DNA from: CAZZIQ01 sp964654355
GTDB taxonomy: Bacteria > Pseudomonadota > Gammaproteobacteria > GCF-002020875
Assembly: GCA_964654355.1 (NCBI GenBank)
Contig: CAZZIQ010000002.1
Span: 1-54,548 of the forward strand
DNA length: 54,548 nucleotides
Reading direction: 5' to 3'
Shown: positions 15,283-22,686 of the stretch, piece after piece
Layout of the letters: each line of letters opens with the position of its first letter
How positions within the stretch are numbered: the stretch's first letter is position 1
Made by a program: the position numbers and the translations under genes
Notes under the pieces: model-generated
Database searches by the model: none
What the model saw: the letters and a program-made list of their open reading frames with translations, nothing else
What the model was told of the DNA's origin: nothing

Positions 15283-17570
15283 GCAGTGATCTCAGTGAGG
15301 GAGGGGCGGAGTGGCAGCAGCAGAGTGAAGCAGGCGCCACCTTCCTTGCGATTTTCGGCGGCGAGTGAGCCGCCATGCTCTTCGACAATACGTTTCACAA
15401 TCGCCAATCCTAGTCCGGTTCCCTTGGGTTTGGTAGTTGCATAGGGCTCAAACAGGTGGTCGATGACGCTGTCAGGGATGCCTGGGCCGTTGTCGCAGAA
15501 GCGTAGGCGAACTTGGGCAGGTTCAATCTCATCGGCACGCTGAGCCTGGATTTGTACCTTGACCGCATCCTCAGTGCTCGCCTCAAGTGCATTCTTCACC
15601 AGATTGAGTACCACTTGGCGCAGGCGATCCCGGTCAGCATGCAGGGTGGGAAGCTCGGGTGGAACCTCGAGCTCGATCTGAACGCGCGCATCATCGGCAT
15701 ACAACTGAAGGGCCTGCGGTAGGAAGGTTTGTAGGGCCAGTTCGGCGAGCTCGAGCTTCGGTGGGCGTGCATAGTCCGAGAACGCCTTCACCATACGCTT
15801 CATCGCCTCGACCTGATCGATGATGGTGTGAGTCATGCGCCGTAAGAATGCTGCATTGCTGTCATCCAACGCAGCAGAGAGCTTGTGTTGTAAGCGCTCG
15901 GCCGAGAGTTGGATGGGCGTCAGTGGATTTTTGATTTCATGGGCCAAACGTTTTGCGACTTCACTCCATGCCGCACCGCGTTGCGCTTCAACCAGAGCGG
16001 TGATGTCTTCAAACACAACCACGTAGCCAGAGGTTTCTGCGCGACCGGGTAACCACGTGCCACGCATCAGCAAAATGCGTCGCCCTTGCGGGGTTTGAAT
16101 GTGAAGTTCTTCATCCCACTCTAGCGCCCAGCTAGCAAGATGTGGTTTTAGCAGCGCCACCACCTGTCGAAGATGGGGGTGATGTTGCATCAGCATGTCG
16201 AGATTCGGTTCGTCTTGACCTTGCAGGCTAATCCCTAAAATTTGACAGGCCGCACGATTGAAGCGGCGAATGTTATGTTTGGTGTCTAGCACCAATACGC
16301 CAGAAGAAAGGTGGGATAGAACCGCTTCTAAATACGCGCGCTGATTCTCGGTTTGTTTACGGCTGCGTTCGAGATCGCTACGGGCAAGACTGAGGCGGCG
16401 CGTCATTACGTTGAAGGAATTCACCAGAAAACCGAGGTCATCTTGGCTCGGTTGTGCGAGCTCCATATCGTATTGACCATCCGCAACCTTGCGCGTGCCT
16501 TCAGCCAGATCGCGAATCGGGGCGGTAAGGCGCTTCGCTGTGAACAATGCGCCCCAGCCGGCAAGCAACAAGCTGATGAATAGCATCAACGAAAGACTAA
16601 TGGTGTACGAAAGCTGAAGGTGGTCTTCGAGGTAGGTGATTTGTTGCTGGCCTACGGTAATCATTCGCACGGCATTCATTTGCTCTTCGATTTCGCGCGG
16701 CATCGGGTAGTCGGCTATGAGGAAGAGCAAGCGCTGTGGGTTTTCCAGGGGAGGCTCTACCCGTACTGCAACTTGAATGATTTGTCCGAGTTGTGGGTCG
16801 GCGACGATTTGTGTGGCGAAGTTGTAATCACGCGCAGTCGCAACAAGATTGCGCAAGTCGCTGGTTTCTTCTGACAGCGGGCTATCACTAAAGCGATCAA
16901 TGTCGCTGCTGGTGTTGGTTTTGGGGATGCTCAGTTGCAGGATTGTGCTGGACAAGCTACTGGCGACTAGCCCGAGCTGGTTGTCGACGATTTGCATCTC
17001 ATAACTCTGGGTATCGGTGCGTGCTAGTACAGCATCCAGTTCTACCCCGATCACATCATTGCTCAAGCTCTGTAGTTGGTAAGCCACAAACTGCGTTGTG
17101 CCAATGTGACGTTTCTTGCGCTCATCGATTGCGCTCTGTCCGAGTGCTTTTGCGCTTTCTAATGCTTGCGTGACATCGCGATCAAACCAGCTATCGATGC
17201 CTGAGTTGAGCATGCGGATCGAGAAGAAATACACCAAGGACACCGGGATCAATGCGATGATCAAAAACATGCCAAGCAGGCGCATATGTAGGCGGATGCC
17301 TGGAAGGCCGAGACGCCACGCTTTGACCAGCCGCAGCAGTTGCCGCGCAAGATAGCCCAATACCAAAACCAGACCAGCAACGTTGAGCGAGGTAATAGCC
17401 GTGTAGAAACGGTTGTAGTCCGTCGAACTGCTCATCGCAATGAACAGCAACACAGCAGCAAGAAAGAGCGCAGCAACGCCTAATAGAGGAACGGTGTTTT
17501 GCGCTGCCCAACGTAAGCCTGCCCAGAACAATCCGCCACTTTGACGCAGCATGCGAAAGAGTGTGGTCAT
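15279..17570 (-). CDS. ntrY: NtrY-like membrane sensor histidine kinase
   Basis: This 763-residue kinase has membrane segments near residues 24-46, 62-82, 98-118 and 322-345, with a ~200-residue periplasmic sensor region between the third and fourth. HAMP (about 346-398), PAS (about 410-525) and kinase domains follow: H box LAHEIKNPLTP with His544, N box near 656, DNGPGI at 693 and GTGLGL at 717. It should phosphorylate NtrX in response to nitrogen, redox or envelope signals; which one is not shown. The ATG at 17570 overlaps the preceding gene's stop by 4 bases, which fixes the start. Confidence 0.95.
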   Translation of the reverse strand: MTTLFRMLRQSGGLFWAGLRWAAQNTVPLLGVAALFLAAVLLFIAMSSSTDYNRFYTAITSLNVAGLVLVLGYLARQLLRLVKAWRLGLPGIRLHMRLLGMFLIIALIPVSLVYFFSIRMLNSGIDSWFDRDVTQALESAKALGQSAIDERKKRHIGTTQFVAYQLQSLSNDVIGVELDAVLARTDTQSYEMQIVDNQLGLVASSLSSTILQLSIPKTNTSSDIDRFSDSPLSEETSDLRNLVATARDYNFATQIVADPQLGQIIQVAVRVEPPLENPQRLLFLIADYPMPREIEEQMNAVRMITVGQQQITYLEDHLQLSYTISLSLMLFISLLLAGWGALFTAKRLTAPIRDLAEGTRKVADGQYDMELAQPSQDDLGFLVNSFNVMTRRLSLARSDLERSRKQTENQRAYLEAVLSHLSSGVLVLDTKHNIRRFNRAACQILGISLQGQDEPNLDMLMQHHPHLRQVVALLKPHLASWALEWDEELHIQTPQGRRILLMRGTWLPGRAETSGYVVVFEDITALVEAQRGAAWSEVAKRLAHEIKNPLTPIQLSAERLQHKLSAALDDSNAAFLRRMTHTIIDQVEAMKRMVKAFSDYARPPKLELAELALQTFLPQALQLYADDARVQIELEVPPELPTLHADRDRLRQVVLNLVKNALEASTEDAVKVQIQAQRADEIEPAQVRLRFCDNGPGIPDSVIDHLFEPYATTKPKGTGLGLAIVKRIVEEHGGSLAAENRKEGGACFTLLLPLRPSLTEITA

Positions 17571-18106
17571 GGCGCCAACTCCGGTAACGTGACGCTGTGC
17601 CACCCACTGTCTTCATGCCAAGCAGAATCAAGCCATGCGGTCAGTCGCATCGGTCCCGGTAAGCTGCTGCGATCTAGGCTCAGGCGCGCTCGGATGGCAC
17701 GATTCGGTTCGAGTAGTGCGCTGCGCGGAAAGGGCTGGATCAATTGACGTCGGCCGAGATCTTGTTGTGCTTGGCCGAGATCAGGTGCGAGCCGCAAAGA
17801 AAGTGTGCGAACTTGATAGTTTTGTAACAGCGGGTCATAGGAAAGGGTGACCAATTGCTCCACATTCGAGACCGTGTGTTTCCACCAGCCGCGCAGGCGT
17901 GGTTCATACAGCTCAAGCTCATAGAGGAATACCAAAGGGATGCCATTCTGGAGTGCTTCACGCACCGCAGGCTCGAGCGTGACTTGGTAGTTGCTACTTA
18001 TGCTCACCGTGTTCGTGCCAGCATGGAGTTGGGTATCGCGATGCTCAATTTGTGCGTGTACCTGGGGCGCCAGCATTAGCAATAGTGCAACAAGCGCAGT
18101 GCGCAT
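17567..18106 (-). CDS. DUF4390 family exported protein
   Basis: This 179-residue protein starts with a signal peptide (MRTALVALLLMLAPQVHA) and is otherwise soluble, so it is probably periplasmic. Its sequence and its place between rsmB and ntrY match the DUF4390 family found at this site in many gamma- and betaproteobacteria. The function is unknown; steady linkage and the ATGA overlap with ntrY suggest a role with the sensor's periplasmic part. It begins 3 bases after the rsmB stop. Confidence 0.88.
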   Translation of the reverse strand: MRTALVALLLMLAPQVHAQIEHRDTQLHAGTNTVSISSNYQVTLEPAVREALQNGIPLVFLYELELYEPRLRGWWKHTVSNVEQLVTLSYDPLLQNYQVRTLSLRLAPDLGQAQQDLGRRQLIQPFPRSALLEPNRAIRARLSLDRSSLPGPMRLTAWLDSAWHEDSGWHSVTLPELAP

Positions 18107-18109
18107 GGC

Positions 18110-19462
18110 TTAAGCCTTTTTGCGCAGACGCGCGTAATAAAAGCCATCCATCTCGTGCTCGCCGGGAAAGAGTTGGCGTCCATGGGCTTGTGCGGCTCCC
18201 CAGTTCGCTTCGATGGGTACTTCTTCAGCATCGGTATGTTGCGTTAGAAATGTCGCCACAAGATCCGAGTTCTCAGCAGGCAAAACCGAGCATGTGGCGT
18301 AGAGCAGAATGCCATTGGGTTTTAGCATCGACCATAGATTTTCGAGGATGGCATGCTGGGTTTTTGCCAATTTTGGGATATCCGTCGGGCGACGTAGCCA
18401 AGCAATGTCCGGATTGCGTCGAATCACACCCGTCGCGCTACAGGGCGCGTCGAGCAATATGCGGTCGAACGCTTTGCCATCCCACCAATCCTGCTGTCCG
18501 GCATCACCATGCCGGACGGTCGCTTGTGCGCCGATACGCTGCAGGGTTTGTTGTAAGCGCGGCAATCGCGTAGGGTCGCTTTCCAGCGCAACAACATCTA
18601 AAGACTGATTGGACTGCAGAATATGAGCGGTCTTTCCGCCAGGCGCAGCGCAGGCATCAAGCACGTGCTGCTGATCAGCCAGTTGGAGTAGTTCAGCAGC
18701 AAGTTGTGGTGCGGCATCTTGAACCGATACCCGTCCTTCAGCAAAACCGGGCAGGGTATCAACGGCCTGTGCGTGTTCGAGGATGATGGCCTGTGAAGAA
18801 ATCGCATGCGCATGTCCAGTAATGCCCAGTGACGCTAGCTCATCTAGATAAGCCACGCGATCACCAAATACGCGTAGGGTCATCGGCGCCTGCTGGCTGC
18901 TGGCTTCTGCGATGGCTTGCCAGTGGTCAGGCCACGCACTGTGAATCTGTTGGCACAACCAAGTGGGCAGGTTGCGGCAGCCTTCTTCAGATACGCCACG
19001 ATCGAGCGCTTCATGTTCGCGTTGATAGCGGCGTAGCGTTGCATTGAGCATGCCGCGTGCCCAGTCTTTATCGAGCACTGCCGCGGCATCTACGGTCGCA
19101 TGGAGTGCGGCGTGCGCCGGAATGCGCGTGCTGCGGAGTTGGTATAAGCCAACCCAAAGCAAAGCCTCCAAATCGGCATCGCGTTCTTTCAGTGGTTTGT
19201 TCAGGAGTTGTTTGCTGAGCCCATGTAGGGAATACGCCTCACGCAACACGCCATAGACCAGCTCTTGTAGTAATGCGCCATCGCGCGGATCGAGTGTTGC
19301 GCGCGCCTCAGGCAGTGCGTCGGCCAGTGATGCGCCTTCTTCGCGCACGCGCTGAATGACTTGCGCTGCTTGCGCGCGCAGTGCGGCGCCCGCATCTATG
19401 TTGCGCGGCTTGGGCGTAGATTTACGAAAGCGACGCTGTGGCTGATTCAAAGTGGAATCCAT
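18110..19462 (-). CDS. rsmB: 16S rRNA (cytosine-967-C5)-methyltransferase
   Basis: This 450-residue protein has an N-terminal NusB-like RNA-binding domain and a C-terminal Rossmann methyltransferase with the two catalytic cysteine motifs of m5C enzymes: DAPCSATGVIRRNPD and YATCSVLPAEN. It also shows DACAAPGGKT, the S-adenosylmethionine site. The ATG at 19462 lies 41 bases inside the end of fmt; no later ATG is close enough to be likely. The def-fmt-rsmB order is conserved. Confidence 0.96.
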   Translation of the reverse strand: MDSTLNQPQRRFRKSTPKPRNIDAGAALRAQAAQVIQRVREEGASLADALPEARATLDPRDGALLQELVYGVLREAYSLHGLSKQLLNKPLKERDADLEALLWVGLYQLRSTRIPAHAALHATVDAAAVLDKDWARGMLNATLRRYQREHEALDRGVSEEGCRNLPTWLCQQIHSAWPDHWQAIAEASSQQAPMTLRVFGDRVAYLDELASLGITGHAHAISSQAIILEHAQAVDTLPGFAEGRVSVQDAAPQLAAELLQLADQQHVLDACAAPGGKTAHILQSNQSLDVVALESDPTRLPRLQQTLQRIGAQATVRHGDAGQQDWWDGKAFDRILLDAPCSATGVIRRNPDIAWLRRPTDIPKLAKTQHAILENLWSMLKPNGILLYATCSVLPAENSDLVATFLTQHTDAEEVPIEANWGAAQAHGRQLFPGEHEMDGFYYARLRKKA

Positions 19463-20408
19463 CGAGCAGTTGTGGGCGCGCGTTTAAGAAATCGGCAACC
19501 GGCATGGCTTTTTTGCCGGGTGGTTGCAGCTGCAGGACGCGCAGCACGCCATCGCCCGTCGCGACATCAATGCCTTCGCGACCGACCCGTACGGTCTGTC
19601 CGGGCACTGCATGACTAACTTCGCTCATGCATTTTGCTTGCCAAATGCGGAAGTCTTGTCCGTCCAGGCGGGCATACGCCATCGGCCACGGATTGAATGC
19701 GCGAATGCGTCGATCGAGTTCGGCCGCAGGCTTTGACCAATCCAAGAGCGCTTCATCCTTGTGTAGCTTTTCTGCATAGGTAGTGTGTGCATTGTCCTGC
19801 GCGATCGCCTGTGCGCGTTGTGTTTCGAGATCGGCCAGCGATTCCAGAATGGCCTGCGCACCGAGTTCTGCCAAGCGGTCATGCAGAGTCTGGCTGGTGT
19901 CTTCTGTGCTGATTGTTGTGCGCAACACATGCAACATCGGTCCGGTGTCGAGGCCTGCTTCCATTTGCATGATCGTCACGCCGGTTTCGGCATCGCCCGC
20001 ATCAATTGCGCGTTGAATGGGTGCTGCACCACGCCAACGTGGCAACAATGAAGCATGAATATTAAGACAGCCATAACGTGGTTGATCGAGCACCGCTTGC
20101 GGCAAGATCAGACCATAGGCCACAACCACCATGACATCGGCTTGATAGCGTGCGAGCTGGGCTTGCGCATCTGTATCGCGTAGGCTGAGTGGTTGTTCAA
20201 CTGGAATGTTCTGTTCAAGGGCCAGTTGTTTGACCGGGCTAGCGCGCAACTGCCGGCCACGACCTGCTGGGCGATCTGGCTGGGTGTAGGCCGCGACGAC
20301 TTCATGCGGCGATTCAATCAGCGCCTGCAACGCAGTTGCGGCAAATTCGGGGGTTCCGGCAAACACCACCCGCAATGGCGTCTGCACTGCGGGCGTTGGA
20401 TTCGTCAC
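19422..20408 (-). CDS. fmt: Methionyl-tRNA formyltransferase
   Basis: This 328-residue enzyme formylates the initiator Met-tRNA using 10-formyl-tetrahydrofolate. Motifs are VFAGTPEFAATAL at the N-terminus and HASLLPRWRGAAPIQRAI around the active site, with a C-terminal OB-fold tRNA-binding domain. The start codon is GTG, overlapping the def stop as GTGA, so it is coupled to def. Length is close to the E. coli enzyme (315). Confidence 0.97.
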   Translation of the reverse strand: MTNPTPAVQTPLRVVFAGTPEFAATALQALIESPHEVVAAYTQPDRPAGRGRQLRASPVKQLALEQNIPVEQPLSLRDTDAQAQLARYQADVMVVVAYGLILPQAVLDQPRYGCLNIHASLLPRWRGAAPIQRAIDAGDAETGVTIMQMEAGLDTGPMLHVLRTTISTEDTSQTLHDRLAELGAQAILESLADLETQRAQAIAQDNAHTTYAEKLHKDEALLDWSKPAAELDRRIRAFNPWPMAYARLDGQDFRIWQAKCMSEVSHAVPGQTVRVGREGIDVATGDGVLRVLQLQPPGKKAMPVADFLNARPQLLDGFHFESATASLS

Positions 20409-20908
20409 AAGGTTTCTCGCGCGTGTTTCTCGAGCTTCTTAATGATGCGGGTTTGTTTGAGCTTGGACAGGTAGTCAACAAACAGCTTGCCATCGAGATG
20501 GTCAATTTCGTGCTGGATGCAAATGGCGAGTAGGCCGTTGGCATCGAACTCGATCGTTTCGCCTTGTTCATTGAGGGCGCGCACACGGATGTGTTCGGCG
20601 CGCTGCACCTTGTCATAAATGCCCGGCACCGACAGGCAGCCTTCTTCCATCTCTTCCTCGCCTTCTTTGGCGATGACTTCTGGATTAATCAGTGCGAGGG
20701 GGGCCTCATGATTTTCAGAAATATCGACCACGATGACGCGCCGCAGATCATTCACCTGAGTCGCGGCGAGGCCGATGCCCGGCGCGGCATACATGGTTTC
20801 AAACATATTGGCGATGAAACTGCGCAGGGCGTCGTCCACCGTTGCTACCGGCAATGCACGGCGGCGGAGGCGGGGGTCGGGGTGATGCAAAATCGGCAAC
20901 AGAGCCAT
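20405..20908 (-). CDS. def: Peptide deformylase
   Basis: This 167-residue metallo-enzyme removes the formyl group from new proteins. All three family motifs are visible: GIGLAATQV, EGCLSVPG (metal-binding cysteine) and HEIDHLDG (metal-binding histidines and catalytic glutamate). It heads the def-fmt-rsmB-DUF4390-ntrYX-trkAH run and is divergent from dprA, with a 71-base gap. Confidence 0.98.
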   Translation of the reverse strand: MALLPILHHPDPRLRRRALPVATVDDALRSFIANMFETMYAAPGIGLAATQVNDLRRVIVVDISENHEAPLALINPEVIAKEGEEEMEEGCLSVPGIYDKVQRAEHIRVRALNEQGETIEFDANGLLAICIQHEIDHLDGKLFVDYLSKLKQTRIIKKLEKHARETL

Positions 20909-20967
20909 AAGCGTTTGATCGTTTTCGGTTTTCTTAAAAAGCCATCGCGGCGGCGATCCTGGGGTCT

Positions 20968-20973
20968 ATTATA
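20968..20973 (-). promoter_or_regulatory. -10 box for the def operon
   Basis: A perfect TATAAT on the minus strand in the def/dprA gap would give a start near 20961 and a ~50-base leader for def. No convincing -35 box is present 16-18 bases upstream, inside the dprA start region. Confidence 0.42.
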
Positions 20974-20979
20974 GGCGTC

Positions 20980-22131
20980 ATGGTCAGTGATGTTCGCGTT
21001 CAAGATGATCCGCAACGGCTGCGCGCCTGGTTGTTGTTGGTGCGCGCACCGGGGGTCGGACCTGCGCGTATTCGCGACATCCTCACCCATTTCCCCGATC
21101 TTCAAGACTTTCTAAGTGCCGGGCCCAAGGCGCAGAAGGCCTCTGGGCTGCTCAAGCAAGACGCCTTGGATTTCCTCTCGCACAGTGAAGACGCAATTTT
21201 GGCCGATGATTTTGCCTGGTTGGAGCGCGAGGGCGCGCGCCTGTTTACGTTGGCTGATTCCGATTACCCCACATTGTTACGGCAGATCGCCGATCCGCCA
21301 GCAGTGCTGTACGTGCTGGGAGACGCTGCGGCCTTAGCGGTGCCGCAGGTGGCGATCGTCGGTAGCCGCAATCCTTCTCGTCCCGGCCGTGAGCTCGCCG
21401 AGCAGTTCGCTGCGGGGCTGAGTCAGGTTGGCTTCGCGATTACCAGCGGTCTGGCGGCGGGTATCGACGCTGCTGCTCATGAAGGGGCGCTCAATGCGGG
21501 CGGACGGACCTTGGCGGTGTTGGGCACCGGGGTGGATCGTGTCTATCCGGCCAATCATCGTGACCTGGCACGGCGTATCGTGGCCGAGGGTGGTGTCTTG
21601 GTTTCCGAATTTCCGCTTGGCACTGGGCCCCACGCCAGTCATTTCCCGCGCCGCAACCGAATCTTGAGCGGCCTTGCCTTAGGTACGCTGGTGGTGGAGG
21701 CGGCGTTGCGCAGCGGCTCATTAATCACGGCGCGGCAGGCGTTAGAACAAGGCCGTGAGGTGTTTGCGATCCCTGGCTCAATTCACAACCCGCTGGCGCG
21801 CGGCTGCCATCGCCTGATTCGCGACGGCGCGAAACTGGTCGAGAGCGTTGATGACGTGCTGGAAGATTTGGAGGGTTTGGTGGGTTACCTGCGCGCGCAG
21901 TTTGAAAGCGCGGAGTTGGAGGACAGTTCTGGCGCGACCGCGTCTTGGTCGGCCGATTCGGAGGAGGCAGCTTTGCTCAGTGCCATGGGGGGTGACCCCG
22001 CCAGCATCGACCAATTGGTCGAACGCAGTGGTTTGACGGCCGACCGGGTTTCCTCCATGCTCCTTGCTCTAGAACTGCAAGGACGCGTTCAGATGCTCCC
22101 CGGTGGGCGGGCGCAGGTCAGCCATCCCTGA
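20980..22131 (+). CDS. dprA: DNA-processing protein DprA
   Basis: This 383-residue protein loads RecA on incoming single-stranded DNA during transformation. An N-terminal SAM-like region is followed by the DprA Rossmann fold (VAIVGSRNPSRPG, GFAITSGLAAGIDAAAHEGAL, LGTGVDRVYPANHRDL, FPRRNRILSGL) and a C-terminal winged-helix domain (about residues 325-380). The type IV pilus genes in the same window would fit DNA uptake, but competence is not shown. Smg follows after 23 bases. Confidence 0.96.
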   Translation: MVSDVRVQDDPQRLRAWLLLVRAPGVGPARIRDILTHFPDLQDFLSAGPKAQKASGLLKQDALDFLSHSEDAILADDFAWLEREGARLFTLADSDYPTLLRQIADPPAVLYVLGDAAALAVPQVAIVGSRNPSRPGRELAEQFAAGLSQVGFAITSGLAAGIDAAAHEGALNAGGRTLAVLGTGVDRVYPANHRDLARRIVAEGGVLVSEFPLGTGPHASHFPRRNRILSGLALGTLVVEAALRSGSLITARQALEQGREVFAIPGSIHNPLARGCHRLIRDGAKLVESVDDVLEDLEGLVGYLRAQFESAELEDSSGATASWSADSEEAALLSAMGGDPASIDQLVERSGLTADRVSSMLLALELQGRVQMLPGGRAQVSHP

Positions 22132-22154
22132 CCACTCAATTCAAGGACTCATGC

Positions 22155-22616
22155 ATGCTTGATGTGCTGGTCTACCTCTTCGAGAACTACATTCACGAAG
22201 AGGTCGACGAAAACACCGACGAAGAGGCGTTGCGCATAACGCTGCGCGAGGCTGGCTTTCCGGATGCCAAGGTCGATAAGGCCTTTGATTGGCTCGAAAC
22301 CCTCTCTGCGATGCATGAAAACTGGGAAAATCTCGAGCCACCCGCTTCCTTTCGTCTGTACATTCCTGCGGAACTCGAACGCCTGGATGCCGCTGCGCGC
22401 GGACTCTTGTTGTTCCTTGAGCAGAGTGGAGTCCTAGATCCGGTTTCCCGCGAGCTTGTTATTGATCGCCTGATGGCGCTCGATGTCGACAAGATTGACG
22501 TAGATCACATCAAATGGGTGGTTCTTCTCGTCCTCTCGGGGCGTCCTGGGCATGAGGATGCGTTCGATTGGATGGAGGTTTTCGTCTACGACGGCAGCCC
22601 CGGTCGGTTGCATTGA
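22155..22616 (+). CDS. smg: Smg family protein (DUF494)
   Basis: This 153-residue protein matches E. coli Smg (157 residues) through the N-terminus (DVLVYLFENYIH), the middle (ERLDAAARGLLLFLEQ) and the end (HIKWVVLLVLSGRPG). The function is unknown, and the family is almost always placed next to dprA. It is acidic and soluble. A terminator-like hairpin follows before topA. Confidence 0.94.
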   Translation: MLDVLVYLFENYIHEEVDENTDEEALRITLREAGFPDAKVDKAFDWLETLSAMHENWENLEPPASFRLYIPAELERLDAAARGLLLFLEQSGVLDPVSRELVIDRLMALDVDKIDVDHIKWVVLLVLSGRPGHEDAFDWMEVFVYDGSPGRLH

Positions 22617-22641
22617 GCCCCGTTTTTCTTCCCTGCTGCGT

Positions 22642-22669
22642 GCGGCGCGCTTGCGTTGGCGCCGCTTTT
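22642..22669 (+). terminator. Terminator-like hairpin between smg and topA
   Basis: A 7-bp all-GC stem (GCGGCGC with GCGCCGC) and 10-base loop are followed by TTTT. The short T run makes it a weak terminator; topA starts 18 bases later, so some read-through is likely. Confidence 0.5.
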
Positions 22670-22686
22670 CCTGACAATCGCGCGCC

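Noticed and set aside
20967..20972. TATTAT as a -10 box for dprA on the plus strand
   Set aside because: It would start transcription at the ATG, there is no -35 match, and the same bases make a perfect TATAAT for def on the minus strand.
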